Source: Alphaproteobacteria bacterium (GTDB lineage Bacteria; Pseudomonadota; Alphaproteobacteria; Rickettsiales; SXRF01). From it: a DNA stretch of 11,939 bases. The translations under genes and the position numbers were made by a program. This document shows, in pieces, positions 1 through 5,952 of this stretch. The stretch lies in the NCBI GenBank assembly GCA_019243895.1, contig JAFATP010000098.1, positions 1-11,939 on the forward strand. The letters are read 5' to 3'. The notes under the pieces are model-generated. The model did no database searches and had not been told where the DNA came from. It saw only the letters and a list, made by a program, of their open reading frames with translations. Position 1 is the stretch's first letter. Each line of letters opens with the position of its first letter.

Positions 1-235
1 AGTAAGCCGAAATCTGCCCGATTATCCGGCTCAATTATAAATATAATGTTAACTTAGCAGAGGGATTTGCGGTGGTCAAGACGGAGATTGGGAGAAGCGC
101 ATAACCTGGCGTTCTCTCCCCGGAAGCGACCATTCCGCTCATGCCCTCTTCGGGCGCACCTCTCCTACCCGCGGTAAAATAAGTATTTTCCGGACGCGCC
201 GCCGATAAGTCTCGCCGCGCCCGGATGCCGAAAGC
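1..235. other. Gene-free left edge with small hairpins
   Basis: No convincing coding frame is seen here. The stretch starts AT-rich and then becomes GC-rich. It contains a good hairpin at 90-120 (arms 90-100 and 109-120, one bulged base, one G-T pair, 8-base loop) and a short GCCC/GGGC stem at 143-155. A weaker stem with mismatches lies around 190-225, just beyond the stop of the 236-655 gene. None is followed by a clear T-run, so I do not call a terminator. The next minus-strand head or tail gene presumably lies beyond the left edge, so this would be its upstream region. A structured RNA is possible but I recognise no family. Confidence 0.4.
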
Positions 236-655
236 CTAGCTTACCGGCTTATACCCTGCCGTTCCCCGCAGCGCCACCATGCTGATCGGCGTGCCGTTGG
301 TCATCGTGCCGGTGGGAGTGGCCAGCGCCTTCAGATAGCGCGCGCTGCCGATATAACCGAGCTTATACGCCTGGTTGCCCTGCCCGTTGGCGGTCAGCGC
401 GATGCTGACGGTATTGTTCATATCGGGCGCCGAATTGGCCATCACCGGTGTATAGGTGACGCCGTCGGTGCTCTCCTGCAGGGAGAGCGTCCAATAAACG
501 CTGCTGGAGAGCGTGTCGCCAGGCGCGCCGACGGCGAACGTCACCAGCGCGCTGTTATAGCCCTGAAGGTCAATGGCGGCTGAGGTTTTGGCGGAAGTCG
601 CCGTCTGCGGCGCCAGCACCTGGAGCACGTTGATATTATCGTAGAGGTCTCTCAT
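236..655 (-). CDS. Small phage structural-region protein downstream of capsid
   Basis: This gene encodes 139 residues starting MRDLYDNINV. From memory, proteins with this opening, a hydrophobic beta-rich middle (residues about 25-65, with an LSLQESTDG segment) and a YIGSARYLKA segment near residue 105 are common in alphaproteobacterial prophages just after the major capsid gene. They are usually annotated as hypothetical, and a head decoration, fibre or head-completion role is plausible but unproven. There is no signal peptide or membrane segment. The start is supported by an AAGGAAA Shine-Dalgarno-like sequence a few bases upstream. It follows the capsid gene on the same strand, separated by a hairpin with a T-run that may reduce read-through. 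I do not recall it as part of the core RcGTA set, which points to a phage-type rather than a strict GTA arrangement. Confidence 0.75.
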   Translation of the reverse strand: MRDLYDNINVLQVLAPQTATSAKTSAAIDLQGYNSALVTFAVGAPGDTLSSSVYWTLSLQESTDGVTYTPVMANSAPDMNNTVSIALTANGQGNQAYKLGYIGSARYLKALATPTGTMTNGTPISMVALRGTAGYKPVS

Positions 656-671
656 GGAATTTTCCTTATTT

Positions 672-749
672 AAAAAGTTACGAGGTTCGGGTTACGAGCT
701 GCGAGTTGGCGGGCTACTGCCCGTAACTCGTAACCCGCAATCCGTAACT
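672..749 (-). terminator. Long imperfect hairpin plus T-run after capsid gene
   Basis: Read on the minus strand, this gap folds into a nested hairpin. Arms 744-749 pair with 676-681, 727-737 pair with 688-698 (11 perfect base pairs), and 719-723 pair with 710-714 around a 4-base loop. It is followed directly by five T residues (676-672 on the minus strand). An alternative inner stem pairs 702-707 with 725-730 and excludes part of the main stem. The arms are built from repeats of GTTACGAG or its complement. The position right after the capsid stop suggests an intrinsic terminator or attenuator setting capsid against downstream expression. Confidence 0.6.
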
Positions 750-753
750 GGCC

Positions 754-1947
754 CTAGGCAAGCGACAGCAGCTTGACGGCGTCGAAATTCACCACGTCGC
801 CGCCCACGCGCTTGGTGGTGTAGAATTTCACGAACGGCTTATCGGTGAAGGGATCGCGCAGGATGGCGATGCCCTGCCGATCGACGATCTGATAGGCCTG
901 CGCGAAATCGCCCACCGCCACGGAAAGCGAGCCGGCCGCCGCCACCGGCATGTCGGCCGCCATATATACCGGCACGCCCAGCAGCGTGTCCGGCGAGCCG
1001 GCGGTGAGGCTCGGCTGCCACAGATATTGGTTGGTGGTGGCCTTCAGCAGCCTCACCTGCGCAATCACGGCGCGGTTCATGAGGAAGCTCGCGCGTTTCA
1101 TATACGCATCCTTCAGCGAGTAAAACAGCGTGATCAGCGAATCGGCGGTGACGTTGCCGGAGCTGCCGCTGCCGATCTGCTGCACCTGCCCCCACGCCGT
1201 TCCCGCCGGATAGGTGAGGAAGCCGCGCGGCTGGCCCACGCCGGTGCCGCCAACGAAGGCGCTGTTTTCCATGCGCGCGAAGATGTCGGCCACCTTGCCG
1301 GCGATCCAGCTTTCGATGTCGATGGCGGCATCGTCCACCAGCTTCTGCGTGGCCTTGGGCTGCGCATACAGCTCGTGCACGGGAATGTTGCGCTTGGCGA
1401 CGGTGGGATTGGCGCTGTCGCTGACCGCGCATGTTTCGGCGGTCCACCCGGCGGCGGCGGAAGTGTGATCGTCGATCAGTTCCAGCGCGTCGGTGGAAAT
1501 AGTCTCCACAGCGGCCAGCTTGCGGATCGGCGATGTTTCGAAGATCGCCGTGACGATGCGCTGCGACATGGCGGGCGTCACCAGATAGCCGCCTTCGGGG
1601 TCAGACCCAACCAGCAGCGCCTTGGTTTGCAGCGCTTCGAGCCCGGCATCCATGCCCTTGCGCAGATAGGTGAGGAACGCCTTGCGATAAGCGCCCGCCG
1701 TGGGATCATAGGCCTTGCTCTCGCCAATTTCCGGCAGCGCGGGGCGCGAAACCACCGTCTCGATGCGGTCAAGCCTTCCCTTGGTATTGTCCAGCGCATC
1801 GCTGATGCGGCTCAAATGCTCCATATAGAGCGGGTCGGCGGCGCCTTTGCGCTCGATCTCGCCCAGGCGGGCGTCGTTGACGTGCTTGAATTGCTCCCAG
1901 GCGTGGCCCAATGCGGTCACTTGCTCGGTGATGTCTGATAAAGACAT
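754..1947 (-). CDS. HK97-fold major capsid protein, RcGTA g5-like
   Basis: The 397-residue product would form the icosahedral head shell. The N-terminal 65 or so residues are charged and helical (FKHVNDARLGEIERK), as in the delta or scaffold region of HK97-type capsids. A DPEGGYLV segment near residue 116 marks the start of the mature fold, so the protease encoded at 4697 probably cleaves somewhere around residues 100-110. The C-terminal stretch (about residues 363-394, with RDPFTDKPF then FYTTKRVGG) is the part that most resembles the RcGTA capsid and close phage relatives. Length is normal for the family. A strong SD (AGGAAGGAG) lies seven bases before ATG. It is separated from its usual upstream partner, the protease, by about 2.7 kb of cargo genes. 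No frameshift or missing core is seen. Confidence 0.95.
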   Translation of the reverse strand: MSLSDITEQVTALGHAWEQFKHVNDARLGEIERKGAADPLYMEHLSRISDALDNTKGRLDRIETVVSRPALPEIGESKAYDPTAGAYRKAFLTYLRKGMDAGLEALQTKALLVGSDPEGGYLVTPAMSQRIVTAIFETSPIRKLAAVETISTDALELIDDHTSAAAGWTAETCAVSDSANPTVAKRNIPVHELYAQPKATQKLVDDAAIDIESWIAGKVADIFARMENSAFVGGTGVGQPRGFLTYPAGTAWGQVQQIGSGSSGNVTADSLITLFYSLKDAYMKRASFLMNRAVIAQVRLLKATTNQYLWQPSLTAGSPDTLLGVPVYMAADMPVAAAGSLSVAVGDFAQAYQIVDRQGIAILRDPFTDKPFVKFYTTKRVGGDVVNFDAVKLLSLA

Positions 1948-1964
1948 GCGATTCTCCTTCCTAA

Positions 1965-1975
1965 AATGTTAACTT
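1965..1975. repeat. AATGTTAACTT motif, also at 45-55
   Basis: The 11-base string AATGTTAACTT occurs here, 18 bases before the capsid start codon, and again at 45-55 near the left edge. A shorter form, TTAACTTG, is at 5301-5308 upstream of the protease gene. It contains the palindrome GTTAAC. It could be a shared operator or promoter element of minus-strand head genes, or chance in AT-rich gaps. No start codon in the window sits at the same distance from the left copy. Confidence 0.25.
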
Positions 1976-1987
1976 GATGAAGTACTT

Positions 1988-2008
1988 TGCATTTCTTGAG
2001 GAAATGCA
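1988..2008. promoter_or_regulatory. Perfect 8-bp dyad upstream of capsid gene
   Basis: TGCATTTC, a 5-base spacer, then GAAATGCA form a perfect inverted repeat about 40-60 bases upstream of the capsid start, in the divergent gap. The arm length and spacing suit binding of a dimeric repressor. There is no T-run, so a terminator is unlikely. No regulator gene is visible nearby. Confidence 0.4.
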
Positions 2009-2055
2009 GTAGAACGCGTTCCGTAAGTGGTTAAGGAAGGCGATTCGGGGCAGGC

Positions 2056-2084
2056 TTTACGCATCCTGCCGTCTGTGCTATGCT
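2056..2084 (+). promoter_or_regulatory. Candidate promoter for the 2167 gene
   Basis: TTTACG at 2056-2061 and TATGCT at 2079-2084 are 17 bases apart, the usual sigma-70 spacing. Transcription would start near 2091 and give a leader of about 76 bases. That leader is AT-rich and carries three TTAATA copies (2112, 2124 and 2138). A GGCAGG/CCTGCC stem (2049-2070) overlaps the -35 box and an ATGCTC/GAGCAT dyad (2080-2102) overlaps the -10 box, so regulation is possible. The match is by eye only. Confidence 0.35.
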
Positions 2085-2166
2085 CATGGCGTCGAGGAGC
2101 ATCGTTTAGACTTAATAAATCGGTTAATAATAGTATATTAATAGAACAGCACTATCATCACCCGGT

Positions 2167-2736
2167 ATGAATAACGCTTCGTTCCCTGAGGCTGTAAAAG
2201 CCGGCCCCGTTCGCATCGGCATCTTAAGCGATCCGCGCAACGATGCCATTGTGGACGATTATTACGCGCTGCTGAAGGAAAGCATCTTCGCCCGCAACCC
2301 CTGCCTGCGTGCCTCCATTCCGCCGCAGCAGCCCCAGCGCATCACGGCGGCGCTGATGCAGTGCGATGTCGCGCTGGCGCAATTCGGCATTCCGGGGGTG
2401 GACGATTACCAGCGGTATCTGAACGGATTCCTGGACGGTTACGCCGCCGCGGCACGCAAGCCTTACACCGGGCTGGTGACGCATGATGGTGCGCATACGC
2501 AACATGTGCTGGACCAATGGCTGAAAAACGGCGGTTACGATTTGCCTGAAGGCGCGCTTACCATTATCGATGTGCGCAGCAAGTTCAATGTGGCGATCCT
2601 GGAGAAGGCATTGCAGGCCATTATGAGCAACGCACCGTCGCTGAATACCCCGCAACTCCATGCTCACCCGTTAAACCGGGTGGATGTGGACTCCCTGCTT
2701 TACGCGTCCAAACCCGATGCCAAAGCCGTGCCCTAA
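2167..2736 (+). CDS. Unknown protein, possible nucleoside deoxyribosyltransferase-like fold
   Basis: The product has 189 residues, is soluble, and has no signal peptide. The opening (VRIGILSDPRNDAIVDDYYALLKESIF, about residues 16-42) looks like a first beta strand plus helix. The middle segment, CDVALAQFG followed by GFLDGYAAAARKPY (about residues 66-100), recalls the layout of nucleoside 2-deoxyribosyltransferase-like Rossmannoid proteins, where an acidic residue precedes a GYA and lysine-proline stretch. Here the acid is Asp where that family usually has catalytic Glu. The resemblance is weak and from memory, so no activity is claimed. No clear SD precedes the ATG at 2167, so the start is less certain. 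It is followed 13 bases later by the 2750 gene, probably in one operon. Confidence 0.7.
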   Translation: MNNASFPEAVKAGPVRIGILSDPRNDAIVDDYYALLKESIFARNPCLRASIPPQQPQRITAALMQCDVALAQFGIPGVDDYQRYLNGFLDGYAAAARKPYTGLVTHDGAHTQHVLDQWLKNGGYDLPEGALTIIDVRSKFNVAILEKALQAIMSNAPSLNTPQLHAHPLNRVDVDSLLYASKPDAKAVP

Positions 2737-2749
2737 GGAATAGCCGCCT

Positions 2750-3037
2750 ATGAGCCACGAGGAAAACCTGAGAAAGGAACGCAAGAGCTTCACAGACGTC
2801 GTTCAATCTTCACGGGCCGACAATATCTATCTGGTGCGCGGCAATGACTCCACCTCCCGCCATGCGTGGTACTACGTGATGGTGGACAAAATGAAAAAGC
2901 GCCTGTTCGAGATCGACGCCAAGAAAGGCCAGATCAATCTCACCGATTACGGCAAGATTCTTTATTCCGCTTACGGGCAGGACCCGCCGGATGACATCAA
3001 GAAGAAGATGAAGGACGAATACGGCTTCGAGGAGTAA
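2750..3037 (+). CDS. Conserved-looking small hypothetical protein
   Basis: This encodes a charged 95-residue protein with no signal or membrane segment. It is rich in Lys, Asp and Glu. The central part (about residues 38-77, with HAWYYVMVDKMKKRLFEIDAK and then INLTDYGKILYSAYGQDPP) looks like a short domain I have seen in alphaproteobacterial hypothetical proteins, without a known function. An AAGGA sequence overlaps the stop of the preceding gene and sets the start, which implies co-translation with it. Its last 21 codons are the template for a repeat found again at 3518-3580, beyond the toxin-antitoxin pair. Its final GAGGAG also serves as the SD of the antitoxin gene. Confidence 0.8.
   Translation: MSHEENLRKERKSFTDVVQSSRADNIYLVRGNDSTSRHAWYYVMVDKMKKRLFEIDAKKGQINLTDYGKILYSAYGQDPPDDIKKKMKDEYGFEE
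2975..3037 (+). repeat. Direct repeat copy 1, tail of the 2750 gene
   Basis: These 63 bases encode the last 20 residues of the 2750 product plus its stop codon. They match 3518-3580 at all but six positions. Every difference is at a third codon position and keeps the amino acid or the stop. The copies bracket the toxin-antitoxin pair, giving a repeat-to-repeat unit of 543 bases. Confidence 0.9.
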
Positions 3038-3042
3038 GATGA

Positions 3043-3264
3043 ATGATCACGATTGATCTGGACCCGCAAGCCGAAGCACAGCTTATCACGCTGCTCAAAC
3101 GCATGGGCATTCCACAAGATGCGGCATTGCGAGAAGCGGTGCTGCAATTAATCGAGGACCTCCAGGACATTGAAATCGCTGACCAGCGCTTAAAGACTCC
3201 CGGACGGCGCTGGACCATGGAAGAGATTAAGCGCGGCGCGGATAGCCCCGATGTGGAGCATTGA
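3043..3264 (+). CDS. RelB/ParD-like antitoxin
   Basis: This 73-residue protein is the likely antitoxin of the toxin that follows. The N-terminal MITIDLDPQAEAQLITLLKR and the AALREAVLQLIEDL helices (about residues 1-40) suit a ribbon-helix-helix DNA-binding dimer. The C-terminal third, with charged and Trp-containing residues (RRWTMEEIKRGA), suits a toxin-wrapping tail. The gene ends 14 bases inside the toxin frame, the usual order and coupling for RelBE/ParDE modules. Its SD (GAGGAG) is formed by the end of the 2750 gene, and the ATG lies five bases after that gene's stop. Autoregulation by the complex is typical of the family, but no operator was identified here. Confidence 0.85.
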   Translation: MITIDLDPQAEAQLITLLKRMGIPQDAALREAVLQLIEDLQDIEIADQRLKTPGRRWTMEEIKRGADSPDVEH

Positions 3265-3514
3265 ATGGGATGAGGAAGCGCGCAAGGAACTTCGGCGCTT
3301 AAGCCATCCTGTTCAACAGCAGCTTATCCAATATCTTGAACAACGCATTGCCACTCCCCACGAGCCCCGCCGTTTCGGCAAAGCGCTTACCGCCGATCTG
3401 CGCGGCCTTTGGCGCTATCGCGTTGGCGACTATCGCATTGTCTGCCGCATTGAAAAAGAAAAACTGATTGTGCTCGTTTTGCATGTCGGGCACCGGCGGC
3501 ATATTTATGAATAG
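3251..3514 (+). CDS. RelE/ParE-superfamily toxin
   Basis: The product has 87 residues, the normal size for the superfamily. The N-terminal IEWDEEARKELRRL helix, the LRGLWRYRVGDYRIVCRI strand region (about residues 50-67) and the final LVLHVGHRRHIYE are characteristic of RelE-type toxins. These usually cleave mRNA in the ribosome, while ParE members act on gyrase. The basic residues and the terminal HRRxIY motif favour a RelE-type call. It overlaps the antitoxin gene by 14 bases. After its stop TAG the reading frame runs straight into the 3518-3580 repeat, so read-through would add the 2750-type tail; I see nothing that would promote read-through. Confidence 0.9.
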   Translation: MWSIEWDEEARKELRRLSHPVQQQLIQYLEQRIATPHEPRRFGKALTADLRGLWRYRVGDYRIVCRIEKEKLIVLVLHVGHRRHIYE

Positions 3515-3517
3515 CGG

Positions 3518-3580
3518 GGCCAGGACCCGCCGGATGACATTAAGAAGAAGATGAAGGACGAATATGGGTTTGAGGAGTAG
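3518..3580 (+). pseudogene. Direct repeat copy 2: orphan 3' end of a 2750-type gene
   Basis: This is a second copy of the 20 last codons and stop of the 2750 gene, lacking the rest of the gene. It differs from copy 1 by six synonymous changes (Gly, Ile, Tyr, Gly, Phe and stop codons). The pattern means it came from a functional homologue that had diverged under selection, not from a recent tandem slip. It ends one base before the stop of the convergent 3582-4676 gene. Like copy 1 it lies at the 3' end of a gene-sized unit, as expected for an att-like duplication or a deleted paralogue. Confidence 0.85.
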
Positions 3581-3581
3581 G

Positions 3582-4676
3582 TTAAAGAGACTTACTCTCC
3601 GATCCTTCCTGTTTCAGACGGAATGTTTCCGCGGCAGCGGCGTGAGTCGCTTTAGCGGATAAGACCGGCAAATCGGCTTCCGAAATTTCAAACGCTGCGA
3701 TGAACTCCCGCCAATCCGCCTTATCTGCAGCAGAGAAAAGGTCTTCCACCTTGTCCTTGCCTTGCAATTGCCGTAGATGTTCAAACCGTCCGGCGATCAC
3801 CATGGCTTGCGTGTGCAAATAATCAGCGAATGTAATGCCGTCAACAATGCTCACTTCTTTCTCTTTCCCACCTTCTTGTGCGGCCACCTCCGCATTGCGT
3901 TTTATCATTTTATCCTTGGTCACGACAATCCAGCGTTTGGGGGATGACGGATCGGGTTTATTGAGGACAGCGCTGAATTGATTTTCCAGTTCGGAAAGCA
4001 ATGCGAGATCGGCACGGTTAAAGGTAAAAGGCTTGCCGGTGCCTTCCTGCTCTTTTTCATAAGCGCGCTTAATCAGGCTACGCACCTTGCTATTGGCATA
4101 CAGCGCATGAAAGATCTCCTCATCGCCCTGCCATGCCGCCAAGTCGATACTTGGAGGATCGACCACTTGATTATGCCGGGTACGTTTCAAAATAGATGCC
4201 ACATATTGCACGTTCTCTTTTTGCTCGGGCTTTAGCACGCCAAGATCAATGCTCTGCAATATGCGTCTGATATCGTCGCGGAAATCAATATCCGCTTCGT
4301 TGGACTCCGGCTGGTAAATACGGCCTTCGCCTATCCTTTTCATCAGCTCTTGAGTGCGGCGCTCGGCCATTCCATATCGGGCCGCTGCCGCTTGAGCGCG
4401 CGCGGCGGCGACATCCGGTTTCAACGCCCCATTAAATTGTTCCGCCGTATAAGACTCAAACCATAATTCCTTCATGTCCTTATAGCTGCATCGGGCGGCG
4501 AAATCAGCCACCAGCCGCGCCTTATCCACAAGCTCGGGCGTCACCTCGTTGCTATCGATAAAAATCAGGGTCTGCTCAAAACGCCCCCCCTTGCTCGCCG
4601 GTCCTCCATATGAGCGATACCGATCTGTCCATTCAGTGCTTGGAGGAACTATTTCTTCTTCTAACTCGTCTGCCAT
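3582..4676 (-). CDS. Unknown 364-residue soluble protein
   Basis: I do not recognise this protein. It is hydrophilic, with no signal peptide or membrane segment, and reads as mostly helical. It has an Ala-rich helix at about residues 90-105 (DVAAARAQAAAARYGMAERR), a DDIRRILQSIDLGVL segment near 135, and a Lys-rich stretch around 250-270. The opening GRFEQTLIFIDSNEVTPELVDKARLVADF might be a small alpha/beta element. By eye it is richer in A/T than the head genes, which suggests separate origin. There is no SD; instead a TATACT box ends six bases before the ATG, so either transcription begins almost at the start codon (leaderless) or the true start lies inside. It points the same way as the protease but converges on the toxin-antitoxin cassette. 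Confidence 0.75.
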   Translation of the reverse strand: MADELEEEIVPPSTEWTDRYRSYGGPASKGGRFEQTLIFIDSNEVTPELVDKARLVADFAARCSYKDMKELWFESYTAEQFNGALKPDVAAARAQAAAARYGMAERRTQELMKRIGEGRIYQPESNEADIDFRDDIRRILQSIDLGVLKPEQKENVQYVASILKRTRHNQVVDPPSIDLAAWQGDEEIFHALYANSKVRSLIKRAYEKEQEGTGKPFTFNRADLALLSELENQFSAVLNKPDPSSPKRWIVVTKDKMIKRNAEVAAQEGGKEKEVSIVDGITFADYLHTQAMVIAGRFEHLRQLQGKDKVEDLFSAADKADWREFIAAFEISEADLPVLSAKATHAAAAETFRLKQEGSESKSL

Positions 4677-4696
4677 ATCTTTAGTATAACCGGATT

Positions 4697-5272
4697 TTAT
4701 TTAATTTCCCATATATGGCACGCTTGAATGGCCCGCTCCACCGCCCGCACCAGCGCAAGCATTTGGATATCAATCGATTTAGCCTTCACCACCGTCACCT
4801 CGGCCTGGGCGTTGGCGGGGAAGGTCACCAGCGAGACTTCCCATAAATCCACCGCGCTGAGGCGCCGCACCCCGGTTTCGGGGTCCACAGTATAGCGGGT
4901 GGGTGAATAGCCGATGGAAAGCCCGCGCAGCGCCCCGGCTTTCAGCAACGCGAGGGCCTCGCGGGCCCGGGCCACTTCCGGCAACAGGCGGCCTTCCACA
5001 TACAGGCCGCGCGCATCCTCGAACATTTCGGTGAAATAGCCGATCGGCTCATCCTGCTTGTGCTGCCACAGCAGGCGCACCTGCGCAGCGCGGCCGCGAA
5101 TGGAATCGGCGAATGCGCCGCGCAGCATGATGTCGCGCTGCGCGTCCACCACGCCGAACACGCTGGCATAGCCGGCGAACCGGCCGGATTCGTCCAGCGA
5201 TTTGAGCGTCAGCGGCACTGCCAGCTTTTTGCGCTCGCGCATGCTCGCGCCGATCTTGCGTTCGTAATGCAT
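4697..5272 (-). CDS. HK97-family prohead protease (peptidase S78 type), g4-like
   Basis: The 191-residue maturation protease would trim the capsid N-terminus inside the prohead. The start at 5272 is chosen because GGGAG lies five bases upstream; a longer frame to 5296 exists without an SD. Visible family features are an opening strand set (LTLKSLDESGRFAGYASVF, residues 21-39), the histidine in LLWQHKQDEPIGYF (His71), the serine in LRGLSIGY (Ser119) and an acidic residue in DLWEVSLVTFPAN (Glu145). These are the expected positions of the His-Ser-acid catalytic set. The length is normal. In ordinary phages it lies directly between portal and capsid, whereas here cargo genes separate it from both. 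It is divergent from the 5359 gene over an AT-rich 86-base gap. Confidence 0.93.
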   Translation of the reverse strand: MHYERKIGASMRERKKLAVPLTLKSLDESGRFAGYASVFGVVDAQRDIMLRGAFADSIRGRAAQVRLLWQHKQDEPIGYFTEMFEDARGLYVEGRLLPEVARAREALALLKAGALRGLSIGYSPTRYTVDPETGVRRLSAVDLWEVSLVTFPANAQAEVTVVKAKSIDIQMLALVRAVERAIQACHIWEIK

Positions 5273-5287
5273 GGCAACTCCCATTGA

Positions 5288-5335
5288 TTGTAACAATTTC
5301 TTAACTTGTATAAAATTTTATATAAATGTATATTA
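5288..5335 (+). promoter_or_regulatory. AT-rich divergent promoter region
   Basis: The gap between the protease gene and the plus-strand 5359 gene is almost all A/T. For the plus strand, two overlapping sigma-70-like pairs can be drawn, each with a 17-base spacer: TTGTAA (5288-5293) with TAAAAT (5311-5316), and TTGTAT (5307-5312) with TATATT (5330-5335). Either leaves a short leader before the GGGAGAG SD. In such AT-rich DNA, chance matches are easy. Confidence 0.35.
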
Positions 5336-5358
5336 ATATTTATTAACCGGGAGAGCAA

Positions 5359-5952
5359 ATGACCAATCCAAATACGCAAGGCGACTGGACAGCCCGAGCC
5401 ACTCCGGCGCGATTGACGGCAGAACCGCAGAGGGTCGGAGAACAGCTTACTCAGTTCGTGGCAAACCATAAGCTCTCGGAACATCTGGAACAATTGAAGG
5501 TTCTGCAAGATGTGATTCCCGCTACCGGTGAATTAAACAAAGCTGTGCACCTCACTTCTGATGATTATTTTGTGGCACAGGACCTGGAAAACGCGCTGGG
5601 CGTCATCCGCTACCTGGGCAATCAGGGATTGGAGCAGCGGGATCAGCGGGCGGAGGCCGCTGGCGGTAAAGATTATTCCGCTGCAGAAGCCCATCTCGCA
5701 AGGCGGCGCAGGCAAGCGGAAGAGCCAATAAATCTGCGCGCTCTAAAAAAACTGCCGCAAACCCTGCTTAACGCCTCCCAGGTGCTGACTCGCGCGGCGA
5801 ATCAAGGGATGGAGATGAATTCACTGGGGTTGGATCCAAACGCACTAAAAACGGTCAGCCAGCAGATGCTTCAGGCGTATGACGAATATACATATCAGAA
5901 GTTGAATAAAGCCGCCGATATTTTGATCAGCTTCCCGAAGGTGCAGCTATAG
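5359..5952 (+). CDS. Unknown helical 197-residue protein
   Basis: No family is recognised. The product is soluble, rich in Gln, Ala and Leu, and appears almost entirely helical: helices at about residues 23-52 (RVGEQLTQFVANHKLSEHLEQLKVLQ), 68-90 (DDYFVAQDLENALGVIRYLGNQG), 105-120 (YSAAEAHLARRRRQAEE) and 125-195. There is no signal peptide. GGGAGAG nine bases before the ATG supports the start. Its stop TAG shares the hexamer CTATAG with the stop of the convergent cytochrome gene (6-bp overlap). Its codon and base use look less GC-rich than the head genes, in line with being cargo rather than core. Confidence 0.75.
   Translation: MTNPNTQGDWTARATPARLTAEPQRVGEQLTQFVANHKLSEHLEQLKVLQDVIPATGELNKAVHLTSDDYFVAQDLENALGVIRYLGNQGLEQRDQRAEAAGGKDYSAAEAHLARRRRQAEEPINLRALKKLPQTLLNASQVLTRAANQGMEMNSLGLDPNALKTVSQQMLQAYDEYTYQKLNKAADILISFPKVQL

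Noticed and set aside
90..120. Hairpin at the left edge as an intrinsic terminator
   Set aside because: The stem is good but neither strand has a T-run after it, so only a structured region is claimed.
1027..1938. Long open plus-strand frame opposite the capsid gene
   Set aside because: It is the antisense of a confidently identified capsid gene, rich in Arg, Gly and His as GC-rich shadows are, and has no family features.
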